A stretch of DNA of 64,000 bases from Limnohabitans sp. 15K (lineage in GTDB: Bacteria; Pseudomonadota; Gammaproteobacteria; Burkholderiales; Burkholderiaceae_C): positions 310,001 through 374,000 of the forward strand of contig NZ_NESM01000002.1 in the NCBI RefSeq assembly GCF_002778285.1. The letters are read 5' to 3'. The position numbers and the translations under genes were made by a program. Below, one piece after another: positions 55,518 to 64,000 of this stretch. The notes under the pieces are model-generated. The model saw nothing but the letters and a program-made list of their open reading frames with translations, made no database searches and was not told where the DNA came from. The first letter of the stretch is position 1. Each line of letters begins with the position of its first letter.

Positions 55518-56994
55518 GAAGGGCCTTGGCGGACGACATTGTCGTGGCCCGTGGCTTGACGGCACGGGACTTGGGTTGAATTTCTGCGGCCGCAACTGCC
55601 GCTTTTTTGGCTCGCGGCTTGCGGGCGGCTTTGGGAGAAGGTTGGGCACCGCTCAGGTGCTGAATCTCGGGCAAGAAAGCCTGCAAAGGCATCATGGCCA
55701 AATCGACCAGACGCTCTGGGCCAAAAGCCAAAGCGGGCACGTTGATTTTGCCGTCCTCTGCCATGCAAGATACCCCCAGAGGCTGCTCACAAAGACCTTT
55801 GATCAAAGGCCAGGGATAAGCCGCTTCGTCCACTTTGGTCAACATCAATGAAGACCAGCGAATTTCGGAGTTTTGGAGAATTTTTTGCACACTGGTCACT
55901 GTAGCATCAACAGGCAGGACCGCATGAAGGTTCAGGGTCAATTGCGACTGAAGTTGTTGGGCTTGGGCTGAAAAATCAGCGCCCGGGGTGTCGATCCAGA
56001 CGGTCTTGCCGTGCAAGTCGTCCAGCAGCGTCTGCAACATGCCCATGTCGGCAGCCCGAAAGCTAGAAGCGCCTGCTTGAGATGCCAACAACTGAATCTG
56101 CGACCAAGCACCGGGGCGCTGGTCGCCGTAGCTGATCATGACCTGCTTTTCGGCACCATGTTCCTGGGCTGCCGCGTAAGCCAAACGGCCCAACATCGAG
56201 GTTTTGCCGGCCCCCGAGGGACCGCACAAAGCATGCACGCCTTGGGTGGGGGTCGCCACCACAGGCCGGTCCATGGCTTCCACCAACATGCGCTGAACCA
56301 CAGGCCAGGCTTCGTCCAGCGTTTCCAGCTGTTGGATGCTGTCGGTGAGCAAAGAACGCAAACCCGAGGGCATGCCCACTTCTTGCATCGCCAGGGTCAG
56401 TTTTTGGATGTCTGGCGACAAACCCAAGGTTTGCTGCCAAGGTTGCATTTGGCGCGACAGCGCAAATTCCTTGCGCAAAGCGGCCATTTCTTCACGCAGC
56501 ATGTCCACAATTTCGTGGCTGCGCTGCTGTTCGTAGTGCGCCGACTTGGCCGCTTGCACGTCATGCTGGACTGGCAGAGCGACCGGCTCAGCAGCGGCCA
56601 TGCCGGTCTGAGCGGCCAGTGGGGTGGCTGGCGTGGGTGCGTCCGGGCGAGCACGCAAGCGCTCGAGCGCGGTTTCGAAGGCCATCGCGCCATCATCGTC
56701 GGCTTCGTTTGCCTCATCAACAGGGGCGGTGGCGTTTTGAAACACCTCGGCAAAAGGCACAAACTTTTCGTCGTTCGCCTTGAATGACGCTTTTTCCTCG
56801 GTCCTGTCGACAGGGGGCAAAGAAGCCTGCGGCGCCTCCACCAAGGGTTCAGGGCCCACGTCCACCGCCACGATCAATTCGGTCTGCTGGTCCACGCGCT
56901 GACTGGAAATGATCAAGACATCGTTGCCGTACAACTGGATGGCTTTTTCATTGGCGGAGCGGCTGTCGCGGGCAATGATGCGTTTGAGTTCCAT
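55510..56994 (-). CDS. flhF: Flagellar biosynthesis GTPase FlhF
   Basis: A 494-residue SRP-type GTPase that sets the polar position of the flagellum. The NG domain has the P-loop [27 protein letters not shown] and [14 protein letters not shown]. The N-terminal B domain is low-complexity and acidic; a basic Lys/Arg/Ala-rich C-terminal tail ([17 protein letters not shown]) is unusual for the family. It begins seven bases after flhA. Confidence 0.93.
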   Translation of the reverse strand: MELKRIIARDSRSANEKAIQLYGNDVLIISSQRVDQQTELIVAVDVGPEPLVEAPQASLPPVDRTEEKASFKANDEKFVPFAEVFQNATAPVDEANEADDDGAMAFETALERLRARPDAPTPATPLAAQTGMAAAEPVALPVQHDVQAAKSAHYEQQRSHEIVDMLREEMAALRKEFALSRQMQPWQQTLGLSPDIQKLTLAMQEVGMPSGLRSLLTDSIQQLETLDEAWPVVQRMLVEAMDRPVVATPTQGVHALCGPSGAGKTSMLGRLAYAAAQEHGAEKQVMISYGDQRPGAWSQIQLLASQAGASSFRAADMGMLQTLLDDLHGKTVWIDTPGADFSAQAQQLQSQLTLNLHAVLPVDATVTSVQKILQNSEIRWSSLMLTKVDEAAYPWPLIKGLCEQPLGVSCMAEDGKINVPALAFGPERLVDLAMMPLQAFLPEIQHLSGAQPSPKAARKPRAKKAAVAAAEIQPKSRAVKPRATTMSSAKALHG

Positions 56995-57000
56995 GATTTA

Positions 57001-59118
57001 TCAGGCCTTGGGGGCGGAAGAGTTGTTGCGTGGATCGGCTTGAACGGTGTTGATCACCTTGACAGACTGATCGTCCGGAATTTCGCTGTAAGACAGAACG
57101 GTGAGGTCGTTCACGCGGTAGCGCACGGCGCGGGACATCCAGGGGCGAATGGCGGGAGAAACCACCAACACCGCAGGCAAGCCCTGCTCTTCGGTCGTGC
57201 GCGCACTCTCGCGCAGAGCAGCGAAGAGGCTTTCGGCCAAACTGGGCTCCAACACCATGCCGGCCGAATTGGTGTTTTGTTGGAGCACGTTGTGCAGCAA
57301 CTGCTCCAGCTGGGGGTCCAGCGTCAGCACCGACAGGGTGTCGCGGTTTTCGGTCAGACTTTGCACGATCATGCGGCCTAACTTGGGACGTACCAGCTGT
57401 GTCAATTGATCTGGGTCTTGCGTGCGGCCGCAGACTTCGGTCAAGGCCTCGACAACGGTGCGCATGTCGCGGATCGGCACCGATTCTTGCAACAGGTTTT
57501 GCAGTGTGCGGGTGACCACACCCAAAGACAACTTGCCGGGCACCAGCTCTTCGACCAACTTGGGCGACTTGACCGCCAGTTTGTCGAGCAGCTTTTGGGC
57601 TTCGTCGTGGCTCATCAACTCGGAAGCGTTGTCACGCAGCACCTTGTTCATGTGGGTGGCAATGGCCGTGCTGGGGTCCACCACGGTGTAACCCAAAGCG
57701 CGCGCTTGGTCGCGCAGCACGGGCTGAATCCAGACGGCTTCCAGACCGAAAGCAGGTTCTTTGGTGGCTTGGCCTTCAATTTTGCCGTACACCTTGCCCG
57801 GGTTGATCGCCAATTCGCGGCCGACCTTGACTTCGCCGCGGCCACGCACCACGCCATTCAAAACAATGTGGTAGGCGTCTGGCTCGAGGTTCAAGGCGTC
57901 GCGGATGCGCACAGGTTGCACCAAAAAGCCCAGTTCGGCCGAGAGCTTTTTGCGCACGCCCTTCACGCGGGTCATCAATTGCCCACCCGACTCCACGTGG
58001 ACCAAGGGGATCAAACCGTAACCAATTTCCAAACCAATCAAATCGACCTGCTCGACATCGTCCCAATCGAGCTCTTTGGGGGCGTCGCTGCTGGGCGCTG
58101 CAGGTGCGGCAGCGCTTTCTTCCAGCTGCATTTGTTTGCGCATGATCATGAAAGCCACACCCGCTGTGGCACCCGCCAACACCAAAAAGACCAGGTGTGG
58201 CATGCCGGGCACCATACCCATGATGGTCAAAATGGCCGCCGAGATGAACAAAGCCGGCACATTCGAGAATTGGGCAGTCGCCTGCTCGGTCATGGACTCG
58301 GAGGTTGTCACCCGGGTCACGATGATGGCGGTGGCCAGCGACAGGAACAGAGAAGGGATCTGGGCGACCAGGCCGTCACCGATGGTCAACAAGACATACA
58401 AACGGGTGGCATCGCCCACCGACAGGTTGTGCTGGCCGATGCCAATCGCCAAGCCGCCCACGATGTTGATGATCAAAATCAAGAGGCCGGCCATGGCGTC
58501 ACCGCTCACGAACTTGGAAGCACCGTCCATCGATCCGAAAAAGTCAGACTCTTGGGCCAGCTCTTCGCGGCGCTTTTTGGCGGTTTCTTGGTCAATCACA
58601 CCGGCGTTCAGGTCGGCGTCGATCGACATTTGTTTACCAGGCATAGCATCCAAGGTGAAACGGGCATTGACCTCGGAAACGCGGCCTGCACCCTTGGTCA
58701 CCACAAAGAAGTTCACGATCATCAAGATCACAAAGATGATGAAACCCACGACGTAGTTGCCGCCGATCACGAACTCGCCAAAGGCCGCGATCACCTTGCC
58801 CGCGGCATCCGCGCCCTCATGGCCATTGACCAGCACCACGCGGGTCGAAGCCACGTTCAGCGCCAAGCGCAGCATGGTGGCAAACAGCAAAACCGAAGGG
58901 AATGACGAAAATTCGAGGGGTTTGCGAGTGCCAATCGCGATCATGATCACCACCAGGCTGATCATGATGTTGAAGGTGAACAAGATGTCCAGCAGCAAGG
59001 GTGGCAGGGGAACCACCAACATCGCCATGATCATCAAGACCAAAACGGGCAAGCCCAAACCCGCCAAATCGAAGCGCGAGAAGTTCTGTCGGATGGCGGA
59101 CAGGGTCAATGTGGTCAT
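57001..59118 (-). CDS. flhA: Flagellar export apparatus protein FlhA
   Basis: A 705-residue protein, normal length. About eight N-terminal membrane helices are visible (VLVLMIMAMLVVPLPPLLLD and others) with the FHIPEP region (DAMPGKQMSIDADLNAG, EAEFFGSMDGASKFV-like EESDFFGSMDGASKFVSGD), followed by a cytoplasmic docking domain for export chaperones. flhB is not adjacent here. A sigma-54-type promoter lies upstream (59180-59196). Confidence 0.97.
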   Translation of the reverse strand: MTTLTLSAIRQNFSRFDLAGLGLPVLVLMIMAMLVVPLPPLLLDILFTFNIMISLVVIMIAIGTRKPLEFSSFPSVLLFATMLRLALNVASTRVVLVNGHEGADAAGKVIAAFGEFVIGGNYVVGFIIFVILMIVNFFVVTKGAGRVSEVNARFTLDAMPGKQMSIDADLNAGVIDQETAKKRREELAQESDFFGSMDGASKFVSGDAMAGLLILIINIVGGLAIGIGQHNLSVGDATRLYVLLTIGDGLVAQIPSLFLSLATAIIVTRVTTSESMTEQATAQFSNVPALFISAAILTIMGMVPGMPHLVFLVLAGATAGVAFMIMRKQMQLEESAAAPAAPSSDAPKELDWDDVEQVDLIGLEIGYGLIPLVHVESGGQLMTRVKGVRKKLSAELGFLVQPVRIRDALNLEPDAYHIVLNGVVRGRGEVKVGRELAINPGKVYGKIEGQATKEPAFGLEAVWIQPVLRDQARALGYTVVDPSTAIATHMNKVLRDNASELMSHDEAQKLLDKLAVKSPKLVEELVPGKLSLGVVTRTLQNLLQESVPIRDMRTVVEALTEVCGRTQDPDQLTQLVRPKLGRMIVQSLTENRDTLSVLTLDPQLEQLLHNVLQQNTNSAGMVLEPSLAESLFAALRESARTTEEQGLPAVLVVSPAIRPWMSRAVRYRVNDLTVLSYSEIPDDQSVKVINTVQADPRNNSSAPKA

Positions 59119-59179
59119 GGGCTGGTCGGGGCTGGCAAGGTGAAGAAGGTATCAGGATGTAAATTTTCCAACACCATTA

Positions 59180-59196
59180 AGCAAAGTACATGCCAC
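59180..59196 (-). promoter_or_regulatory. Sigma-54-type promoter of the flhA operon
   Basis: On the minus strand TGGCATG-TACT-TTGCT matches the consensus TGGCACG-N4-TTGCW, with the invariant GG and GC 10 bases apart. It points toward flhA, about 62 bases from its start. Confidence 0.6.
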
Positions 59197-59244
59197 ACCG
59201 ATTGACACCCCCCCACAGGAATCGGCCAAGCTCCTCGCCCAAAC

Positions 59245-59261
59245 CTGGTGCGTAACTTGCA
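59245..59261 (+). promoter_or_regulatory. Sigma-54-type promoter of the fliK operon
   Basis: CTGGTGCG-TAAC-TTGCA matches the sigma-54 -24/-12 pattern with GG-N10-GC spacing; two bases of the -24 block deviate. It points toward fliK, about 93 bases upstream of its ATG, and is back to back with the flhA promoter. Confidence 0.5.
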
Positions 59262-59353
59262 TGATCAGGGTATTCCTCAGGCCAGCGGCAAGAATTGACC
59301 GCTGACCGAGGAGTGTTTGACCCCGTCATTGCTTACCCAAAAACAACACGCCC

Positions 59354-60877
59354 ATGACCATCACATCGATTGAAACCTCAAGCCAAACAGCCTCCAGCGC
59401 CAAAGTTGACATTTCAGCCTCCAGCAACGACCCCAGCACACGCGCTGAAAACAGCGAATTCGGACAAATCATGTCAGGGGTCATGCAATCTTCCGCCGAA
59501 TCCAAAGCCATGACGGCTGGGCAAGAAGTGGCCGTTTCATCGGCTCTGCAGCCAGGATTTCCGGGCTCTTTTGGCGGCAATTTGGGCGCTTCTTTGGGTG
59601 GGGATTTTCTCAAGGCCGTGAATTTGGGTCCGACGATGAACGTCATCACTTCGGAGTCCACCGTCCCCGATGAACAAAGCCTGGAAGCATTTGCCCGCTC
59701 ACAAGGGCTGGATGAAACCGCTGTTCAGTGGTTGATGGGCAGCACACCGGTCATCACACCGCCCGCCCAAACGAGTTCACCAGAGTCGACACTGGTCTTG
59801 AACAAAACCGCCTTGTTGGGTGATGCGAAAACGGCCAACACAACTGCTTTGTCCGGCGAAATACTGACGCCCGCTTCAACAAGCCAAGCTCAAGCCAGCC
59901 ATTTAGCAGCCATCCCAAGCGGGGACGCCAATGAAAACAACAACGGAAATGTCAACATGAACGTTAGCGTGAATGGCAGCAAGTCTGATTTGAACTTGCT
60001 GACAAATGCCTTGACTGCTGCAGCACTTTGGACCATGACACAAGCCACAGAAAAGGCCCGCGGGGCCAGCCCAGCGCAAGAAGACCCCTCTGAAATCAGC
60101 AAAGTTCAAATCAACTTGATGGCTTCACCTGCCCCCGCCGCCTTCTGGATGCTGCGCAATCCGCAGGCCGTGACGCCCACCAAAGAACCTGCCACCACCG
60201 CATCCGGCATCGCTTTGAGTGAAATCGATTTGACGGACACCGCCACGCCAGAACTGCTGGAAAGCCTGAGCCAAACAGGGGCCGAGGGTGCTGCGCTCAA
60301 CACCGCTGCCTCTGCAACGGATCAACCGACGCCTTTGTCTGGCCAGCCAGGTCACCGCGTGGATTTGGCGGCTGCAGCACGCCAGGACGCACAAAACCCT
60401 GACGCCAGTGCCTCGGCACCCGACTCCGGAAATGCCCAACGCAGTGAAAATGCCCAAAACTTGGCCGAAAAAATGGGCCAAGCCGTGGGGCAGCGCATCT
60501 TGTCCGAGATCGAAAAAGGCCAATGGCACCTGAAACTCTCTTTGCGACCCGCCACCTTGGGCCACATCGAGGTGGAAATGCGCATGCGCAGTGGTGAGCT
60601 GGACGCGGTGTTCACAGCACCCCAAGCCATGACCCGCGAACTGCTGCAAGAAGGCATGTCCAAACTCAAAGACACCCTGAGCCAAATGGGCATGGATGTT
60701 GCTTCAATGCAGGTAGGCGATGGTCAAACCCAGAAACGTGGCGGAGAGTCGACACCTGGACAAATGTCAAAATCGACTAAAACCAATGCGGATGACTCAA
60801 AATCCAGCCTTTCAGCCGTTCAAACCCCGGTTTCTCGAATGAAGATGGGGCAAGATGGGTGGGATGTCTTGGTTTGA
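59354..60877 (+). CDS. fliK: Flagellar hook-length control protein FliK
   Basis: A 507-residue secreted ruler protein. The N-terminal two-thirds is low-complexity (Ala, Ser, Thr, Asn rich), as usual for FliK. The C-terminal Flg_hook domain (about 375-465) has KGQWHLKLSLRPATLGHIEV and EMRMRSGELDAVF, which switch export specificity. The start is ATG 59354. It heads fliL-fliM-fliN-fliO-fliP-fliQ. Confidence 0.92.
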   Translation: MTITSIETSSQTASSAKVDISASSNDPSTRAENSEFGQIMSGVMQSSAESKAMTAGQEVAVSSALQPGFPGSFGGNLGASLGGDFLKAVNLGPTMNVITSESTVPDEQSLEAFARSQGLDETAVQWLMGSTPVITPPAQTSSPESTLVLNKTALLGDAKTANTTALSGEILTPASTSQAQASHLAAIPSGDANENNNGNVNMNVSVNGSKSDLNLLTNALTAAALWTMTQATEKARGASPAQEDPSEISKVQINLMASPAPAAFWMLRNPQAVTPTKEPATTASGIALSEIDLTDTATPELLESLSQTGAEGAALNTAASATDQPTPLSGQPGHRVDLAAAARQDAQNPDASASAPDSGNAQRSENAQNLAEKMGQAVGQRILSEIEKGQWHLKLSLRPATLGHIEVEMRMRSGELDAVFTAPQAMTRELLQEGMSKLKDTLSQMGMDVASMQVGDGQTQKRGGESTPGQMSKSTKTNADDSKSSLSAVQTPVSRMKMGQDGWDVLV

Positions 60878-60901
60878 CACGCAAACACTGAAGGAACAAT
60901 G

Positions 60902-61480
60902 ATGGCTGACGAAGAAATTGAAGTTGAAGGCAAGAAAAAATCACCCCTGATCAAGATCATCGTGATCGCCTTGGTGGCGCTGCTCCTTTTGGTAGGTACC
61001 GCAGTGGGCACCATGTTTGTCACCGGGTTTTTTGACAAAAAGGACACTTTGGCGGCTGAGCAAGCCATGAAAGCCATGGAAGAAAGCGTCGCCGACCCCA
61101 AAGGTGCAGCCAGTGACAACACCCCCCAAAAGAAAGCCAAGGAATCGCCCGAACTCGAGCGTTTTGAAAAGAGCTACATGGAGCTGGAAAAGCCCTTGGT
61201 CTCCAACTTGACCGGTACGCGCAAAGTCATCCAGCTGAACGCGGCCATCATGACGCACTACGACGAACGCGTGTTCAAAAATGCCAAAAAGCATGAATTT
61301 GCACTGCGCTCTGTGACGCTGGATGTCATGCGTCAAACGACCGAAGCGGACATGGCCAAACCTGAGTTTCGCAAAGAATTGGCCGCCAAAATTCGCGAAG
61401 AAATGAACGCTTTGTTGCAGAAGTACGAGGACTTCGGTGGCATCGAAGAAGTCTATTTCACCAGCTTTGTGGTTCAGTGA
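60902..61480 (+). CDS. fliL: Flagellar basal body-associated protein FliL
   Basis: A 192-residue protein with one N-terminal membrane helix (IKIIVIALVALLLLVGTAVG) and a periplasmic domain with YMELEKPLVSNL and RVFKNAKKHEFALRSVTLDV. It supports stator function. An AAGGAA site lies just before; ATG 60899 is also possible, giving one more Met. It is longer than most FliL because of the charged linker. Confidence 0.92.
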   Translation: MADEEIEVEGKKKSPLIKIIVIALVALLLLVGTAVGTMFVTGFFDKKDTLAAEQAMKAMEESVADPKGAASDNTPQKKAKESPELERFEKSYMELEKPLVSNLTGTRKVIQLNAAIMTHYDERVFKNAKKHEFALRSVTLDVMRQTTEADMAKPEFRKELAAKIREEMNALLQKYEDFGGIEEVYFTSFVVQ

Positions 61481-61511
61481 CCCGACATTTTGTTGAATTT
61501 GATCGATTTCC

Positions 61512-62516
61512 ATGAGCATGGCTGAAACCCAAAACCTCTTGTCGCCCGAAGAACTGGCCGCTCTGTCGGCCAGCTTCAACGACGGCAGCATGGAAGTGGA
61601 CACGGGCTACAACCTGGATGTCCAAGTGCGCAAGCACGACCTGGCCGCTGAAGACAGCAGCCTGGGGGTGAACGTCGCCTCGCTGGACATGATCAACGAG
61701 CGCTTTATCCGCATGTTCCGTTTGGGCATGCTGGAAGTGCTGCGCACCAGCCCCAGGGTCAACCCCACTCGGGCGCAAATTGTTCGCTTTGGTGATTACA
61801 TCAAAGAGTTGAAGGCGCCCCTGTCGGTGAACATCATCCGCATGGCCCCTTTGCGTGGCTATGCCATGGTGGTGATTGACACCACCGTGGTCTTCAGTTC
61901 GCTGGACAGTTTTTTCGGCGGCTTTGGCCGTGGCGTTGGACAACTGCCCGCGGGCCGCTTGTTCACCCCGACAGAAGCACGCATCATCAAGATCATCTTG
62001 CAGGTTTTTTTCCGCTCTTTCAAAGAAGCTTGGGCCCCTGTGGCACCGATCGACTTTGAACACGTCAGCTCTGAGATCAACCCGCAGTTTGCCCAAATCG
62101 CCGATGAAAACGACCTGGTGGTGCTGAGCCGATTTGAATCGGACTCCACCAACCAAGGCTCTGGTTTCATTGACATGGTGATCCCGTATGTCGCACTCAA
62201 GCCTGTGCGCGATGTGCTGCGCAGCCGCGTGCAGACGGGTGACGGCAACGAAGAGTCCGACAAGGTCTGGCGCGTTCAACTGGACGACGCGGTGCGCGAC
62301 GCCGAGTTGGAAATCCAAATTTTGTTGGGCAAGCTGAGCATGTCCTTGCAGGATCTACAAACCATGCAACCTGGCGATGTCTTGCCTTTCAAAAAACCCG
62401 AATCGGCGCGGGCCATGATCGAAGACATGCCTGTCTTCGAGGTCGAAGTGGGCGCGATGGGCAGCCAAGTGGCCGTCAAGATCACCGATGCCATCAGCCC
62501 CAACCTAATTGCCTGA
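61512..62516 (+). CDS. fliM: Flagellar motor switch protein FliM
   Basis: A 334-residue C-ring protein. The N-terminal CheY-binding segment is LLSPEELAALSA, followed by the conserved middle domain (INERFIRMFRLGMLEVLR, YIKELKAPLSVNI) and a SpoA-like C-terminus (LDDAVRDAELEIQILLGKLS). Phospho-CheY binding switches rotation. Confidence 0.96.
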   Translation: MSMAETQNLLSPEELAALSASFNDGSMEVDTGYNLDVQVRKHDLAAEDSSLGVNVASLDMINERFIRMFRLGMLEVLRTSPRVNPTRAQIVRFGDYIKELKAPLSVNIIRMAPLRGYAMVVIDTTVVFSSLDSFFGGFGRGVGQLPAGRLFTPTEARIIKIILQVFFRSFKEAWAPVAPIDFEHVSSEINPQFAQIADENDLVVLSRFESDSTNQGSGFIDMVIPYVALKPVRDVLRSRVQTGDGNEESDKVWRVQLDDAVRDAELEIQILLGKLSMSLQDLQTMQPGDVLPFKKPESARAMIEDMPVFEVEVGAMGSQVAVKITDAISPNLIA

Positions 62517-62535
62517 ACCCCATTGAGGAGCGCCC

Positions 62536-62847
62536 ATGAACGAACTGAACAACCCCGAAGAATTCATCCCAGAATCAGGCACCAAAGGCCAGATCCATGG
62601 CGATGTGTTGCAAAACATCCCTGTCACCTTGTCCATTGAGGTGGGCCGTGCGGTGATCAAAATCCGTGACCTGATGCGCTTGACCCAAGGCAGCGTGGTT
62701 GAGTTGGACCGCATTGCGGGCGAACCCTTGAACCTGCTGGTTAACAACACCGTGGTGGCCCAAGGCGAAGTGGTGCTGGTGAACGACCGCTACGGCATCC
62801 GCCTGACGCGTGTGGTGCCGGCTTCCGAACGCCTTGACAACCTCTGA
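62536..62847 (+). CDS. fliN: Flagellar motor switch protein FliN
   Basis: A 103-residue C-ring protein with a SpoA domain (LQNIPVTLSIEVGRAVIKIR, LTQGSVVELDRIAGEPLNLL, VAQGEVVLVNDRYGIRL). It begins 19 bases after fliM. Slightly shorter than E. coli FliN (137) as the N-terminal extension is reduced. Confidence 0.96.
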   Translation: MNELNNPEEFIPESGTKGQIHGDVLQNIPVTLSIEVGRAVIKIRDLMRLTQGSVVELDRIAGEPLNLLVNNTVVAQGEVVLVNDRYGIRLTRVVPASERLDNL

Positions 62848-62864
62848 CACGGATCGGTACGGGC

Positions 62865-63203
62865 ATGACCTCGGTTTGGACTTTGGGTGACTGGTTGCAA
62901 TATCTGTTCAGCTTCGTTTTTGTCATTGGTTTGCTCCTGACATTGCTTTGGACACTGCGCAGGTTGCAAAACGGCCAAGGCTTGTTGCGCAAACACACAC
63001 AACGCCTGCAAACCTTGGAAACGCTGTCGGTGGGCACCCGCCAGAAAATCATGTTGATTCGGGTCGATGACCGAGAAATCCTGGTGGGCGTATCGGTCCA
63101 CAACATGACCGTGCTGTCGCCGTGGCCTCACAACGACACAGACAAAGCCCTGCACAGCGACCCGGCCGCCATTGACGCCCTCACAGAAACCCCTACCCCA
63201 TGA
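62865..63203 (+). CDS. fliO: Flagellar biosynthetic protein FliO
   Basis: A 112-residue protein with one membrane helix (LQYLFSFVFVIGLLLTLLW, about residues 10-28) and a cytoplasmic part with LETLSVGTRQKIMLIRVDDR, the typical FliO strand pattern. It assists FliP assembly. Its stop overlaps the fliP start by four bases (ATGA). Confidence 0.9.
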   Translation: MTSVWTLGDWLQYLFSFVFVIGLLLTLLWTLRRLQNGQGLLRKHTQRLQTLETLSVGTRQKIMLIRVDDREILVGVSVHNMTVLSPWPHNDTDKALHSDPAAIDALTETPTP

Positions 63204-63952
63204 AGCGCACTTTCCACATTGGTCTGATCCTCACCCTGTTGGTGGGGCTGTTGCCTATTCTGGCGCAGGCTGCACCCGACATGCCCGCCATCACCAGCAG
63301 CAACACAGGCAAAGGCACACAGTACAGCATCACGCTTCAGTTGCTGGCCTTGATGACCACCTTGTCGGTGTTGCCCTCCTTGCTGCTCATGATGACGGCT
63401 TTTGTGCGCATCGTGATCGTCATGTCCATCCTGCGCCAAGCCTTGGGCACGGGCCAAACGCCCCCCAACATGGTGATCGTGGGTTTGTCGCTGTTCCTCA
63501 CGCTGTTTGTGATGTCCCCGGTGCTGAACGACGTCTACCAAAACGCCCTGCTCCCCTACATGAACCAAGGTTTGGGTTTTGACAAGGCCTTGGCCGCGGC
63601 CGAAAAGCCGATTCGGGCCTTCATGCTTTTGCAAACCCGTGAGGATGACATCGCCATGTTCATGGAAATCGCCCGAAACAAAGGCGTGGCCAGTGCACAG
63701 GACGTGCCCTTCATGACGCTGGTGCCAGCGTTTTTGACCTCTGAGCTCAAAAGCGCTTTCACCATTGGCTTCCTGATTTACATCCCCTTTGTGGTCATCG
63801 ACCTGATCGTGGCCAGCGTCTTGATGTCCATGGGCATGATGATGTTGTCGCCCATGATGATTTCAATGCCCTTCAAATTGATGTTGTTTGTGCTGGTCGA
63901 CGGCTGGAGCCTGATCATGGGTTCATTGGCCGGCAGCTTTGCCATGCCTTAA
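63200..63952 (+). CDS. fliP: Flagellar export pore protein FliP
   Basis: A 250-residue membrane protein with a cleavable signal peptide (ILTLLVGLLPILAQA) and four membrane helices. Family motifs are MTAFVRIVIVMSILRQALGT, PPNMVIVGLSLFLTLFVMSP and FMTLVPAFLTSELKSAFTIG. It forms the export gate with FliQ and FliR. Confidence 0.96.
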   Translation: MKRTFHIGLILTLLVGLLPILAQAAPDMPAITSSNTGKGTQYSITLQLLALMTTLSVLPSLLLMMTAFVRIVIVMSILRQALGTGQTPPNMVIVGLSLFLTLFVMSPVLNDVYQNALLPYMNQGLGFDKALAAAEKPIRAFMLLQTREDDIAMFMEIARNKGVASAQDVPFMTLVPAFLTSELKSAFTIGFLIYIPFVVIDLIVASVLMSMGMMMLSPMMISMPFKLMLFVLVDGWSLIMGSLAGSFAMP

Positions 63953-63963
63953 AGGAGTACAAG

Positions 63964-64000
63964 ATGGACACCGCGATGGTCATCGATTTGGGTCGCCAAG
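63964..64000 (+). CDS. fliQ: Flagellar export protein FliQ (partial, runs off right edge)
   Basis: The frame starts at ATG 63964 after an AAAGGAGTAC ribosome-binding site and reads MDTAMVIDLGRQ before the window ends. The sequence and its position right after fliP identify FliQ. Confidence 0.85.
   Translation, partial: MDTAMVIDLGRQ

Noticed and set aside
59354..60877. Degenerate or frameshifted gene because of its low-complexity N-terminus
   Set aside because: Low complexity is normal for FliK, and the C-terminal hook domain is intact and in frame.

Overview
The window looks like chromosome from a Burkholderiales bacterium, most likely a Comamonadaceae member. Supporting this are GC-rich core genes with betaproteobacterial gene orders (exbB-exbD-lpxK-ycaR-kdsB-adk; glyA-nrdR; lysC next to tRNA-Ser) and polar-type flagellar genes with FlhF and FlhG. 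The genus cannot be fixed from the sequence alone.

Region 1 (1-9917) is accessory DNA. It is visibly AT-richer than the rest, uses different codons, and abuts the 3' end of a tRNA-Ser(GCU) gene, a classic insertion point for genomic islands. It holds a tightly packed plus-strand operon: the 3' end of an unknown gene, a small acidic protein, a DndD-like SMC/ABC ATPase with a central CxxC, a small protein in the DndE position, and an 878-residue protein combining an RNA polymerase alpha-CTD-like module, a sigma region 4-like helix-turn-helix and several winged-helix segments. A McrB-like AAA+ ATPase and an unrecognised 396-residue partner follow, and a beta-class DNA methyltransferase faces them. 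This is the best candidate for an undescribed DNA-modification or phage-defence system in the window. Its left end lies outside.

Region 2 (9918-52249) is core genome: lysC, tilS, accA, a DNA glycosylase and cysS on the minus strand; two cyclophilins and lpxH; a large DUF349 protein; a lytic-transglycosylase-like protein lacking its catalytic Glu; a strong 6S RNA candidate in front of glyA-nrdR; a minor-pilin cluster; ribD, an acyl-CoA ligase, rpiA, pyrD, a BrnT/BrnA toxin-antitoxin pair, a thioesterase, a membrane protein, two oxidoreductases, sodB and xseA; the exbBD-lpxK-ycaR-kdsB-adk block; asparaginase divergent from lexA with two SOS boxes; a fatty-acid/acyl-CoA oxidation cluster with a Crp-family regulator; then tRNA-Pro and tRNA-Arg. 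Two long hairpin repeats flanking sodB share a conserved 25-bp loop while their stems have diverged with pairing preserved, and a REP-like palindrome lies near 35.5 kb.

Region 3 (52283-64000) is flagellar. On the minus strand flhA-flhF-flhG-fliA and two unknown genes form one operon, and fliS follows behind its own near-consensus sigma-28 promoter. On the plus strand fliK-fliL-fliM-fliN-fliO-fliP-fliQ runs off the right edge. Two sigma-54-type promoters are arranged back to back between flhA and fliK. Together these suggest a cascade in which RpoN drives the middle genes, including fliA, and FliA then drives fliS.
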